Shown here: piece after piece, positions 26,082 through 34,675 of the stretch
Position numbering within the stretch: the stretch's first letter is position 1
Layout of the letters: each line of letters starts with the position of its first letter
Assembly: GCA_021817145.1 (NCBI GenBank)
Contig: JAKAVV010000002.1
Coordinates: 1-64,000 of the forward strand
Origin: a bacterium
Lineage (GTDB): Bacteria > Vulcanimicrobiota > JABDET01
Length of the DNA stretch: 64,000 nt
Direction of reading: 5' to 3'
Position numbers and translations under genes: made by a program
Notes under the pieces: generated by a model
What the model saw: the letters and a program-made list of their open reading frames with translations, nothing else
Databases searched by the model: none
What the model was told of the DNA's origin: nothing

Positions 26082-28352
26082 TTATCGGGTCATTTCAAGG
26101 TAAAAAGCGGCTAATTCAGGAGGGGGACCTAATTGGAGTTCTCTTTTCAGCTCAGCGCACCATTCATGATACCGCCTGATCGCATCAGACCTCATTCCTG
26201 ATTTAAACAAGTTTCGAATTTGAAGCAGAGCTGCCTGCTCATGGAAAGGGTCATAAGAAAGAGCTTCCTGCGCTTTTTCAAGAGCAGACGAAAACTTGCC
26301 GCTTTTTTCTTCATGTTCAGCCAGAGAACACAAAATCTTAATATAACTTTCTCTCAGTTTATCTCTTTCTAATCCTGACCAAGCCTCTTCTGGGAAATCT
26401 TCTAAAAGGTCCCCTTGATATAAGCTCACAGCCTGATGCAGAGCTTGAATTCCATTTTCCTCTTGTCCTGAAGACAAAAGCTGTTCGGCTGTCTGACGTT
26501 TTTTCATAAACTCTTGAACATCCCACCAAAATGAAGCTCCTCGGTTAAATTGATATCCCCCTTTAGGGGAAAGGATGTATTTAGACTGCCCTCCTTCTTC
26601 AAGAGAAGGTTCTAAAACTCGCCTCAAAAGGTAAATCGTGTTATGAAGGCTTTTGCGGCTTTTCTCAAAATCCCCGCCCCCCCAAAAAATTTCACACAAC
26701 CTTTCTTCTGAAACAGGCCTTTCCGCATGAAACAGCAAATACGTCAGCAAAATTTTTGCTTTTTTACTCTTCCACTCTTCCTCCCGTATCAGATCGCCAT
26801 TTCTATAAATTCGAAAAGGACCGAGATTAAAAACTCTAATTTCCTCAATCTTCAGCGGAGATAAAGAAAAAAATTGAGATATTTTTTCAGATGGAAGCAG
26901 AGTCTGGGCAAGAGATTCGCTCTGAAGCCATTCCTGTGTTTGATCCAGTGGAATCAAATTTGCTGAATTTTGAAGATAGAGCTCTACTTTTTCCTGTTTG
27001 CCTGTTAAAAATGAATAAACTGCCAGATAAAAATTAGCGCGCGCCAAATTTTTAAAATCCTCGAACTTAGAGAAAATTTCAGCTGCTTTTTGGAGCATTT
27101 CTTCTACTTGATCCAATTTAGACAAAAAGAATCGAGCTAGCGATATCTCCAAAAAGGCTTTTGAGACTGACAATCCCCCTAGTTTTTTTTCAATCGCCAG
27201 CTCCAAAGATCTTTCAGCCATAACATGCCCATCTAAAAACTTCTTCTGAAAAATAAGATTCCGAGATAAAACAAGAAAATACCTGAATCTCGCATCATCG
27301 CTCTTGATTAAGAACTCGGCTTCTTTCAATTTTTTCAAAACCGCATCTGCCAACTGGCTTTCTCCCAATTTAATATAAACCTGAGCCAGATGCAGCAGAC
27401 GATTAAACCCCTTTTGATCCGTTTTCTCCACACTGCTTGTATGGGATTCCTGGGCAAAATCAGGATTTAAAATAACTTTAAAAAGAACTTCCAAAAGTTC
27501 AGGACGATACTTGCTGGCATCAGCTAAACATTGAAGGATTAGCTCTGGCTGGGCTTGTTTTTCAGATTCAAGAGTTTCGTAATCCTCGCACAATCTTAAA
27601 ATTTCGCTTTCAATCGGTATGATTTCAGCTTCAGGATGAGAAGGATGATGATGAACCTTTAAAATTTCTGCGGTCTCTTTCTCCCCTTGAAGATCCTCAA
27701 TGATCTTACAAGCTGCCTGAGCATGACGATTTTCTACATCCTCTTTAATCTCTGCATCAGAAAAAGAAATGAACCCAAAATCATGGAAGCGAGCGGCTTT
27801 CTCAACTCTTTCCAACTGCGAAGGGGTCAATTCAAAAGCTTCGCCAACTTTTCGACACAAAGATACAAGACGCTGATAACGCCCCTCTTTTTTTGAAATC
27901 CTTTTTTCAAGATAAGATTGAATAACCTGGATAAGTTTTAATTCTTGATCAGCTGAATTTCTAATCGCTTCTGTTTTTAATCTCTCAAAACGGTACCGGG
28001 AAATCGCATTTTCGACGCTTTTTAAAAAAATCTCAGAACCAAAAGGCTTCATTAAATAATCATCCACTGAGAGTTGAATAGCGCGAACAGGAGCATCTTC
28101 GTCCGCATATCCGGTAATAATCAGTTTCCTGGCCTGAGGCTGGAATGTTTTCATCTTTCCAAGGGCTTCAATTCCATCCATCCCTGGCATTCTGACATCG
28201 GAAATAATGAGAGCAAACTCATCTTTCTGGGCAAGCTCAACCGCTTCTTGCCCATTTGGAGCTGAAACAACATCAAGTCCGCTGTCTTTTAAAAGCCTCT
28301 CAAGGGAATGAAGCATCCTGCTGTCATCCTCAACCAAAAGGACTTTTTCCAT
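26082..28352 (-). CDS. Receiver - HD-like - TPR - SARP/BTAD transcriptional regulator
   Basis: A 756-residue regulator with four parts. Residues 1-120 are a receiver domain (acidic pair in LLVEDDSRM, phosphoacceptor Asp in LIISDVRMPGMDG, Lys in DDYLMKPFG). Residues 135-290 resemble an HD hydrolase fold (ARFHDFGFI; HHHPSHPE) but lack GYP, so it may be inactive. Residues 320-500 form TPR-like helices. From about 510 an OmpR-type winged helix (EVRVFNLGPFRIYRNGD region, EERLCEIFWGG) is followed by the BTAD helical domain to the end, as in SARP/AfsR activators. Receiver plus SARP in one chain is uncommon. Its kinase could be the NtrB-like protein at 31.4-33.3 kb; this is a guess. Confidence 0.87.
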   Translation of the reverse strand: MEKVLLVEDDSRMLHSLERLLKDSGLDVVSAPNGQEAVELAQKDEFALIISDVRMPGMDGIEALGKMKTFQPQARKLIITGYADEDAPVRAIQLSVDDYLMKPFGSEIFLKSVENAISRYRFERLKTEAIRNSADQELKLIQVIQSYLEKRISKKEGRYQRLVSLCRKVGEAFELTPSQLERVEKAARFHDFGFISFSDAEIKEDVENRHAQAACKIIEDLQGEKETAEILKVHHHPSHPEAEIIPIESEILRLCEDYETLESEKQAQPELILQCLADASKYRPELLEVLFKVILNPDFAQESHTSSVEKTDQKGFNRLLHLAQVYIKLGESQLADAVLKKLKEAEFLIKSDDARFRYFLVLSRNLIFQKKFLDGHVMAERSLELAIEKKLGGLSVSKAFLEISLARFFLSKLDQVEEMLQKAAEIFSKFEDFKNLARANFYLAVYSFLTGKQEKVELYLQNSANLIPLDQTQEWLQSESLAQTLLPSEKISQFFSLSPLKIEEIRVFNLGPFRIYRNGDLIREEEWKSKKAKILLTYLLFHAERPVSEERLCEIFWGGGDFEKSRKSLHNTIYLLRRVLEPSLEEGGQSKYILSPKGGYQFNRGASFWWDVQEFMKKRQTAEQLLSSGQEENGIQALHQAVSLYQGDLLEDFPEEAWSGLERDKLRESYIKILCSLAEHEEKSGKFSSALEKAQEALSYDPFHEQAALLQIRNLFKSGMRSDAIRRYHEWCAELKRELQLGPPPELAAFYLEMTR

Positions 28353-28459
28353 AAGATGGGTTTTCTGGATGAGAAAACGACTAACCTGCTGATTAAATTA
28401 ACGATTTAAAATCAGGAATAACGCATAAAGCATAAAATAAAACAAACCAAAATAAAAAG

Positions 28460-28487
28460 AAGGCAGGATTTTTAGCAATCCTGCCTT
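28460..28487 (-). terminator. Rho-independent terminator after the 28519-29004 gene
   Basis: An 11-bp perfect stem (28460-28470 with 28477-28487, AAGGCAGGATT/AATCCTGCCTT), six-base loop, followed on the minus strand by CTTTTTATTTT. Confidence 0.8.
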
Positions 28488-28518
28488 TTATGAGGGTGAT
28501 TTTTAAAATATCTAAAGC

Positions 28519-29004
28519 TTAAGCAATGACTCCATTAACACCTAAAGGACTTTGAGCAGTTGTCTGGCCTTGACCAAGCTGACTCGGATTATTACCTAAG
28601 GGTGAGTTCTTTCCAGCTCCACTTTGAGTCAGCATCGCCAAGAGCATCATCAGAAGCTGCATCAAAGAATTGCTGCTTCCAGTCCCACTGCTGCCCCCAC
28701 TCGCTGGCGTTCCACTGCCGCCGCTACTTGCTGGCGCTGCTCCACCGCCACCTTGTAAGCCGCCAGAACCTTGTGAACCACTAGAACCTTGGGGAACACT
28801 GTTGTTTTGTGAGCTTTGCGGCTGACTGGGAATGAATAAATCTTGCGGTGCAGTAAAGTTTGGAGTTCCATTCGATGCTTGAGGATTATTAGGCGTAGAA
28901 CTTCCTGCTGCCGCAGCAGGCGGCTTATTAATTACTATTGGTTTATGAGCTACTTGGGGCACGTGAGCTGCTGATGAATGAGCTACTGCATGAACATTTG
29001 ACAT
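28519..29004 (-). CDS. Low-complexity Ser/Gly/Pro-rich protein, paralogue of 30439-30924
   Basis: A 161-residue protein without signal peptide or known domain. It starts MSNVHAVAHSSAAHVPQVAHKP, continues with PP-Ala runs and Ser/Gly/Gln repeats (about 50-115), then a short hydrophobic helix SLMQLLMMLLAMLTQSG (about 118-134) and ends SPLGVNGVIA. The same head, helix and tail occur in the second copy at 30439-30924, also 161 residues long. Length conservation with a divergent middle suggests a spacer or filament-like protein. AGGAGG precedes the ATG; the gene has its own promoter pattern and its own terminator. Confidence 0.7.
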   Translation of the reverse strand: MSNVHAVAHSSAAHVPQVAHKPIVINKPPAAAAGSSTPNNPQASNGTPNFTAPQDLFIPSQPQSSQNNSVPQGSSGSQGSGGLQGGGGAAPASSGGSGTPASGGSSGTGSSNSLMQLLMMLLAMLTQSGAGKNSPLGNNPSQLGQGQTTAQSPLGVNGVIA

Positions 29005-29036
29005 GAATGCCTCCTTTAATTTTTACTTCTATTCAC

Positions 29037-29080
29037 AGTATATACTCTTTATTTTGCCAAAGCTTTTCCGAAAAGTTAAC
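29037..29080 (-). promoter_or_regulatory. Shared promoter pattern, copy 2
   Basis: On the minus strand GTTAAC (29080-29075), six bases, GAAAA (29068-29064), 21 bases and TATACT (29042-29037), about 33 bases before the ATG at 29004. Spacing is identical to copies at 11302-11345 and 34095-34138. Confidence 0.55.
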
Positions 29081-29201
29081 ATTGAACTTTCAGCGCCATG
29101 AATACAAGAGATTAAAATTTGTGACAACTCTTGCTATTCCAAATTTAGAACTGTCCTTTTTAGAGGTATTTGAAGCAGTGGAGGTCAGGAATAAAACAGA
29201 C

Positions 29202-30131
29202 TTAACATTTCGCAGTAAGGCTGGAGTTTCGCGTTCTTTCCTTGTTCGAATACATCTCTTTGTCAGCATTTTCTAAGATTTCTTCTGCATCCTTCCAGTT
29301 CCCAGCGCTGAAAGAGATCCCGATGCTCGCTCCTATTGATACTGCCACCCCATGCGCAGAGAAAGGAATCGAAAGCTCTTTCTGAATCAATTCAACCATT
29401 CGATAAGCCTGATCCTCGGTTTCAAGATGACGCAGCAGAATCACAAACTCATCCCCGCCAAACCGTGTCATCGTGCTTTCCTGCTGTGTCGCTTTTTCTA
29501 ACCTTCTTGCCACCTCAATTAAAATCTCATCCCCTGCCAAATGCCCAAACGTATCATTAATCTGTTTGAATCCATTCAGATCCAGAAACAAAACCGCAAA
29601 TTTATCCTCCTTGTTTCCTCTTGCTTCATTAAATGCCTCCTGCAGTTTCTCGGAAAATAAAGAACGATTCGGCAGCCCTGTTAATGGATCCGAATATGCT
29701 CGCTTGTACAGTTTTATTTCCGCCTCTTTCCTCTGAGTGACATCCCTGAGTGTAATCAATGTTTTTCCAAACCCAATCGAACCAGATAAACTGCTCACAA
29801 TCGCTTCTATGTACCGAAATGACCCATCTTTATGAAGAAAAATCATCTCAACAGGCTCAGAAGAGGTAGAAAAAACACGAACTGTCGTCAAAACCCGCAA
29901 GGTCTGCGTATAATCTGAATGAAGAATTAAATCGATTTTCTCATTTTCCAATTCTAAAGGACAATATCCTAAAACTTTCTCAACTGTTGGATTAACATAG
30001 TCAATGACCCCATATTCATCTAAAACCATCAGAATATCCTGAGAATTCTCAACCAAGAGCTTGAAAAAAGAGTTTGCCTGTAAAAATGACTCCCCCAATC
30101 TGCCGCCTGCTGCTTCATTTAAGTGAACCAT
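29202..30131 (-). CDS. PAS-GGDEF diguanylate cyclase
   Basis: A 309-residue soluble enzyme that should make cyclic di-GMP. Residues 20-135 are a PAS sensor (ILMVLDEYGVIDYVNPTVEKVLGY) with its C-terminal cap; residues 140-305 are a GGDEF domain with DPLTGLPNRSLF, LFLDLNGFKQINDTFGHLAGD and an intact RFGGDEFVIL active site. I see no RxxD inhibitory site five residues before the GGDEF motif, so product inhibition may be absent. Good binding site AGGGAGGCGG before ATG 30131. Cyclic di-GMP often governs pili and adhesion, both present in this window. Confidence 0.93.
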   Translation of the reverse strand: MVHLNEAAGGRLGESFLQANSFFKLLVENSQDILMVLDEYGVIDYVNPTVEKVLGYCPLELENEKIDLILHSDYTQTLRVLTTVRVFSTSSEPVEMIFLHKDGSFRYIEAIVSSLSGSIGFGKTLITLRDVTQRKEAEIKLYKRAYSDPLTGLPNRSLFSEKLQEAFNEARGNKEDKFAVLFLDLNGFKQINDTFGHLAGDEILIEVARRLEKATQQESTMTRFGGDEFVILLRHLETEDQAYRMVELIQKELSIPFSAHGVAVSIGASIGISFSAGNWKDAEEILENADKEMYSNKERTRNSSLTAKC

Positions 30132-30378
30132 TTTTACCGCCTCCCTTCACAACTCTTTTCTCTTAATTATATTATACAGTCTCCTTCTCAAAAAATTATC
30201 TTTTAACACTCACTGTCGAATCAAAATAAAGGGCTATTTCTTAACAATTTGTAAACCTTTCGTGAAAATATATTCGAAATTGATATTCCAGACCTTCCAC
30301 AACCCATACACCCGATTTTCATGGTAATCTTTTCGATTTATCCTAAATTATTGTCGGACAGGAAACCTCTGAAGTAGA

Positions 30379-30408
30379 TTAAAGCAGGATCTTGCAATCC
30401 TGCTTTAA
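30379..30408 (-). terminator. Hairpin after the 30439-30924 gene
   Basis: A 12-bp perfect stem (30379-30390 with 30397-30408, TTAAAGCAGGAT/ATCCTGCTTTAA) with a six-base loop. The U-run is weak, but the core GCAGGAT/ATCCTGC is the same as in the terminator at 28460-28487 of the paralogue. Confidence 0.6.
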
Positions 30409-30438
30409 ATAGGAGGAGGGTGTTTAAATAAATATCTG

Positions 30439-30924
30439 CTAAGCTACAACTCCATTAATGCCAAGAGGACTCTGCGCGGGAGACTGTGTCGTTTGGGCAG
30501 AATTATTGTTTGCAGCAGCGCTCTTCCCTGCGCCGCCCTGGGTCAGCAGCGCTAAAAGCATCATTAAAATCTGCATCAAAGGATTGCTGCTTCCAGTCCC
30601 ACTGCTCCCGCCGCTTGTTGGGGTTCCACCACCGCCGCCGCTTGCTGGCGCTGCTCCACTGCCGCCGCTTCCCGACGCTCCGCTGCCTTGTGAGCCGCTA
30701 GAACCTTGTGAACCACTTGATCCTTGGGGAGCGCTGCTTTGTGAGCTTTGCGGTTGGCTTGGAATAAATAAATCTTGCGGCGTGGTAGAGTTACCATTGG
30801 ATGGCTGAGGATTATTATTTGCGCTGGAAGTGGATGCTGTCGCAGCAGGCGGTTTACTGACAACTGCTGGTTTATGAATTACTTGAGCTGTATGAACTGT
30901 TTGTACTGAATGAACATTTGACAT
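30439..30924 (-). CDS. Low-complexity Ser/Gly/Pro-rich protein, paralogue of 28519-29004
   Basis: A 161-residue protein, start ATG 30924 (MSNVHSVQTVHTAQVIHKP) chosen because AAGGAGGT lies eight bases upstream; the frame is open for 19 more codons but without a binding site. Composition: Val/His/Pro-rich head, Ser/Gly/Gln repeats, short hydrophobic helix NPLMQILMMLLALLTQGG, tail SPLGINGVVA. It shares head, helix, tail and exact length with the protein at 28519-29004 while the middle differs. No Sec signal is present. A -10 box TATACT lies at 30966-30961, but the spacing of the upstream motif differs from the other three related promoters. Confidence 0.7.
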   Translation of the reverse strand: MSNVHSVQTVHTAQVIHKPAVVSKPPAATASTSSANNNPQPSNGNSTTPQDLFIPSQPQSSQSSAPQGSSGSQGSSGSQGSGASGSGGSGAAPASGGGGGTPTSGGSSGTGSSNPLMQILMMLLALLTQGGAGKSAAANNNSAQTTQSPAQSPLGINGVVA

Positions 30925-31085
30925 TTTGTAATACCTCCTTATATCTTTTATCTTATCCTCAGTATAGAGCATGTCTATCAAGATAAAGTCATATTTAAGT
31001 CAGTTAGGGCTCAAAAAAAGCCTTATTCATGTCCAATTGGTAAACAGTTTGTTATCATTAAGTGAAAACTGACTTTCTGCCAATC

Positions 31086-31204
31086 CTTGTTACGAGAGGT
31101 GAACGAACATCCTGTTCGTTAATTTAATCCGGAAGAAGAACTCTACATCCTGTGAGTTCTTGTTACGAGAGGTGAACGAACATCCTGTTCGTTAATTTAA
31201 TCCG
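31086..31204. repeat. Two 46-bp direct repeats with an internal palindrome
   Basis: Bases 31086-31131 and 31159-31204 are identical. Each holds the palindrome AACGAACA-TCC-TGTTCGTT. The gap between them repeats part of it (CATCCTGTGAG). The whole stretch 30982-31404 has no gene; it also carries the terminator at 31210-31239. Shorter matches (ATTAACGAACAGGATG) occur at 15966-15981. Confidence 0.85.
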
Positions 31205-31209
31205 TAAGA

Positions 31210-31239
31210 AAAAGCAGCCTGTTCGTTCAGGCTGCTTTT
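31210..31239 (-). terminator. Rho-independent terminator downstream of the histidine kinase gene
   Basis: A 12-bp perfect stem (31210-31221 with 31228-31239, AAAAGCAGCCTG/CAGGCTGCTTTT) and six-base loop; on the minus strand it is followed by a T-rich run. The loop again contains TTCGTT, as in the repeats just upstream. Confidence 0.75.
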
Positions 31240-31404
31240 AGAGGAGGAGTGTTCTGTTCAGATTATCATGACGTCGAGTCAACCAAAACTCAATTTCAGG
31301 TCATTTTATAGTCGTTTTAGCTCAGCATTTTTTAACAATGGGTAAATAACATGTAATCTTTTATCGCAAAAACGCAATATTGAGAGGAAACAGCGAAATT
31401 CACT

Positions 31405-33330
31405 CTAAAAACTTTGAAGCGCCTTTGTAATCAGATTGGTTTCTTTATCTATCTGTTTCCCTAAAGGAAAGATAAGAACAAAAACAGTTCCAGCCCCTAC
31501 CTGGCTTTTCACCTCAATTTTACCCTCCATTCCCGAAACAATTCCATAACTGATAGAAAGCCCAAGTCCTGTTCCTTTTCCAATCTCTCTGGTGGTAAAA
31601 AATGGATCAAAAATTTTGCTCAAATTTTTTTCAGGAATCCCGCATCCATTGTCCTCAATCTCTAAAAAAACTTTCTCTTCTTTTTCGTATCCTTTTATTC
31701 GAATTTCTCCTTTTTCTCTTTTTGCCTCTAAGATCGCCTCTTTTGCATTCATTAAAAGGTTCAAAAGAACTTGAGCCATCTCTTCCTGTTTGCCAGAAAC
31801 TTCCAGATCACCTGACAGTTCGGTTTTAATTTGAATATTTTCTAGTTCAAACTGATTTTCCCAAAACTCAAGATTGTTTTCAATCACTTCTTTTAAAGAA
31901 AAAACAATTTTCTGGCTTTTAGCCTGTCTGGAAAAACGCAGCAGCCCTTCTACAATTCTTTTGCAAGTTCTTGCCGCGTCTAGAATGGTTTCAATAGAAT
32001 CTGAATCAAGCTGATTTTTAACCGCTCTCTCAGCATTTAAAACAATAGCCCCCAAAGGATTATTAATCTCATGAGCCACCCCTGCGGCTAATTTCCCAAT
32101 CCCCGCCATTTTTTCTGTTTGGATGAGCTGATCTTTAGTGTTTTCTAATTCTTCAAGGGTCTTTTTAAGTTCTTCATGGACCCTTGCTCCAAACAAAGCA
32201 TTGCTGATCTGCCCCATAATTACATTGGCCGTATCCAGATGATCTTCAAAAAAGAAATGAGGAACAGTTTTTAAACAAAAAAGATACCCTGACACCTGTT
32301 TCTCTGACACAAGAGGAAGGATCAAAATCGAATGAATCCCCTCTTGAATATAAGGAGAAAAAGCAGAACTCAAAGGATCATCTGAATTTAAGAAAGGTTT
32401 GTTTTTGTTAAATTCCTGAAGCTGTTTGGAAAAATCAAGAGACAGCTTCTTATTGTTCCAGGGAGATTTTCCAATCTGGCACTTGAGCTGAAAAATTCCA
32501 TTCTCTGCAAAATAAAGTTCTGCCCCGTCTCCATCAAAAATTTCCTTTACTCTTTCTAAGATACGTTGAAGCATTTCTTGCAAATTCAAGCTGGAATGAA
32601 TTAAATCATTAGCAATATTAAGTCGCTCCAAATACTCCTGTTTCTTTAAGCTTTGAACAAAAAATTGAGTAGTCAGCCATATTCCAGCAAGATAGGGAAA
32701 GGAAAAAATAAAAAAGGAGACAGAGCCGCTTGTTTCATAAACCAAATAAAGAGGGAGAATAAGAGGAGAAAAAGGAACATCCATCATCTGCAGAAGGGGC
32801 AGCGCCTTTTTCCAAGGAGGTTTCCCTTCTGCCAGAGCTTCATAAGCATTAATGGTTATCCAGTCCAAACTGCTGAGGGTGAGAATCAATGCCAGCAGGG
32901 GAACCCAGGGGATTTTTGAAAATTGCGAGAAATTCCCTCCTCCTAATTTATTATAAAAATAATATCCCAGAATAAAAACAGGAATCATACGCACCGGGTT
33001 CCAGAGATAAACCAGGTAAGTTGACAGGTTTTTTTTCCCTGCTTTCAGCGAAAGCTGCCACAAAGCAATCAAAACAGAAAAAAGATAAATAAACTGAATT
33101 TTCAAAATCAAAATTCCTAAAATATAAAAAGGAAAAGAAATAGAAATAGTCGTCCGATATCGAGGAAGAGGGAGGGTATAGTAAAAAGAAAAAGAAATTA
33201 AAGCGCCCAGAATAAGCATTTCCTGCCAGTGATTGAGAGAGAGAGTATGGAGATTAATAAAAAACAGAGTGTAACCCAAAAGAGAATAGACAATAAGGTA
33301 AATTAATCTTAAAGTAGAAAATCTACTCAT
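31405..33330 (-). CDS. Membrane histidine kinase with GAF domain, NtrB-like core
   Basis: A 641-residue sensor kinase. Residues 1-215 contain six or more hydrophobic helices, residues 230-385 a GAF-like sensor ([30 protein letters not shown]), residues 395-470 the dimerisation helix with the phosphoacceptor His in [14 protein letters not shown], and residues 490-630 the ATPase with N-box [33 protein letters not shown] and [13 protein letters not shown]. It phosphorylates a response regulator in reply to a membrane or small-molecule signal. No regulator is adjacent in an operon; the REC-SARP protein at 26-28 kb on the same strand is a possible partner. Confidence 0.92.
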   Translation of the reverse strand: MSRFSTLRLIYLIVYSLLGYTLFFINLHTLSLNHWQEMLILGALISFSFYYTLPLPRYRTTISISFPFYILGILILKIQFIYLFSVLIALWQLSLKAGKKNLSTYLVYLWNPVRMIPVFILGYYFYNKLGGGNFSQFSKIPWVPLLALILTLSSLDWITINAYEALAEGKPPWKKALPLLQMMDVPFSPLILPLYLVYETSGSVSFFIFSFPYLAGIWLTTQFFVQSLKKQEYLERLNIANDLIHSSLNLQEMLQRILERVKEIFDGDGAELYFAENGIFQLKCQIGKSPWNNKKLSLDFSKQLQEFNKNKPFLNSDDPLSSAFSPYIQEGIHSILILPLVSEKQVSGYLFCLKTVPHFFFEDHLDTANVIMGQISNALFGARVHEELKKTLEELENTKDQLIQTEKMAGIGKLAAGVAHEINNPLGAIVLNAERAVKNQLDSDSIETILDAARTCKRIVEGLLRFSRQAKSQKIVFSLKEVIENNLEFWENQFELENIQIKTELSGDLEVSGKQEEMAQVLLNLLMNAKEAILEAKREKGEIRIKGYEKEEKVFLEIEDNGCGIPEKNLSKIFDPFFTTREIGKGTGLGLSISYGIVSGMEGKIEVKSQVGAGTVFVLIFPLGKQIDKETNLITKALQSF

Positions 33331-33397
33331 TCCTGATAAAGAAATTTGCGATGAAAATCGGAAAACCTTGAAAGCTTCTCTTTTTTAATCAGAACCT

Positions 33398-34069
33398 TTA
33401 TACCATAACCCCTGTTGTCGGTCGAGCGAAATTATATACGATTAGCTTGGCGGGAATAGGTTGATTAGGGGAAGCATTGGGGATAGGTTGAGTGGCAGGG
33501 CTGTTCGCTGCTGGAGAGATAAAGGGAGCAGATCTTGTCAAATGACTTGGCCCTGGGGAAGAAGCTGAATTTACCCCTGAACCCAGATGGAGAACTTCTC
33601 CAGGAAGAATAAGATTCGGATTCTTAATTTGAGGATTATCTTTCTCAAGAGCTGAAAGTGAAAGGTGATTCCTGCTCGCAATCCCTGATAAGGTGTCACC
33701 TGAATGAACAGTATAAGCGCCGGTGTTAGTATTTGCGGGATGAGTCTCTCCTTTTAATCCTTGCGCATGAGGGGAAAGGGAAACTGTGTCTTGAGGCAGA
33801 TGAACCGATTCACCTGAATAAATAAGATTCGGATTTTTAATTTGAGGATTGTCTTTCTCAAGAGCTGAAAGTGAAAGGTGATTCCTGCTCGCAATTCCTG
33901 ATAAGGTGTCACCTGAATGAACGGTATAAGCGCTGCTCTTCCCGCTTGAAGCTGCAGGATGGACAGGATGAGAAACTGATGCAGGATGCGGTGGATGCAC
34001 AGGATGGGAAACTGCTGGGCTTACCGCTGATGGTTTTGCTGCTGATTCTCCTCCTACTCTCATTAACAT
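33398..34069 (-). CDS. Protein with two LysM domains and no signal peptide
   Basis: A 223-residue protein. A His/Pro-rich head (about 10-45) is followed by two near-identical LysM domains (about 48-98 and 119-168), each YTVHSGDTLSGIASRNHLSLSALEKDNPQI-like with N-x-x-L ending, which bind GlcNAc chains of peptidoglycan. The C-terminal 50 residues are Pro/Ser-rich and low complexity. No Sec signal or lipobox can be seen with any start (GTG 34078, ATG 34075 or ATG 34069; the last has the best distance from AAAGGGG). It resembles the signal-less CHAP hydrolase and low-complexity proteins of this window and shares their promoter pattern. Confidence 0.83.
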   Translation of the reverse strand: MLMRVGGESAAKPSAVSPAVSHPVHPPHPASVSHPVHPAASSGKSSAYTVHSGDTLSGIASRNHLSLSALEKDNPQIKNPNLIYSGESVHLPQDTVSLSPHAQGLKGETHPANTNTGAYTVHSGDTLSGIASRNHLSLSALEKDNPQIKNPNLILPGEVLHLGSGVNSASSPGPSHLTRSAPFISPAANSPATQPIPNASPNQPIPAKLIVYNFARPTTGVMV

Positions 34070-34094
34070 TCTCATCACCCCTTTCCTACTTCTT

Positions 34095-34138
34095 AGTATA
34101 AACTTAATCTTTTGCTATATTTTTTCCAATTCGTTAAC
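34095..34138 (-). promoter_or_regulatory. Shared promoter pattern, copy 3 (LysM gene)
   Basis: On the minus strand GTTAAC (34138-34133), six bases, GAAAA (34126-34122), 21 bases and TATACT (34100-34095). A second GTTAAC lies at 34148-34153 towards the divergent CpxP-like gene. Confidence 0.55.
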
Positions 34139-34222
34139 ATTTAGCGAGTTAACAGGAATTTTACGCTTTAAGGCAAATTATACCAATAAAATTTATATCG
34201 CGCTTAGGAAAGGAATAGAATA

Positions 34223-34675
34223 ATGATAAAAAAGATTCAAAAGATCGCTTCAGTTTTTTTTGTTTTCACTCTCCTGTTTACTTTAGGAATAGTTTGTTTT
34301 CCCTCTCAAGCAGCTGCAGCAGCCTCAAAAACTCAACCCCACCCCGCCCCTCCTAAAACAATTTTTAACTTTAAATCACAGCTTCATTTAACCAATACTC
34401 AGATATCTAAAATGAAAAAAGACCTCCAGGATTTCCAGAAAAGACTCATTATGGATCGAGCAAAATTTCAATTGACAGCTTTGAAATTGCAGAGTTTAGT
34501 CAAAAAACAGGCTCCTATTCCAGAGATAAAAGCAAAGCTGGAAAAAGAAGCAGAACTGCAGATTGATATGAAACTGGCTGATATTGAGACAGCTCGCGGC
34601 ATTGAAGGGGTCTTATCCCCTGTCCAGCTAAAAAAATGGCGAGAAATTCAAAAAAAGAACCAATCTTCAAGATGA
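34223..34675 (+). CDS. Periplasmic CpxP/Spy-like protein
   Basis: A 150-residue exported protein: signal peptide with cleavage near residue 34 (SQAAAAA), then a helical domain of about 100 residues. LHLTNTQISKMKKDLQDFQKRL and the closing LSPVQLKKWREIQKK match the paired LTxxQ helices of the Spy/CpxP/ZraP family, which bind misfolded periplasmic proteins or metals. GAAAGGAATAG precedes the ATG. It is divergent from the LysM gene and its stop overlaps the next start (ATGA at 34672-34675), so both proteins are made together. Confidence 0.8.
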   Translation: MIKKIQKIASVFFVFTLLFTLGIVCFPSQAAAAASKTQPHPAPPKTIFNFKSQLHLTNTQISKMKKDLQDFQKRLIMDRAKFQLTALKLQSLVKKQAPIPEIKAKLEKEAELQIDMKLADIETARGIEGVLSPVQLKKWREIQKKNQSSR

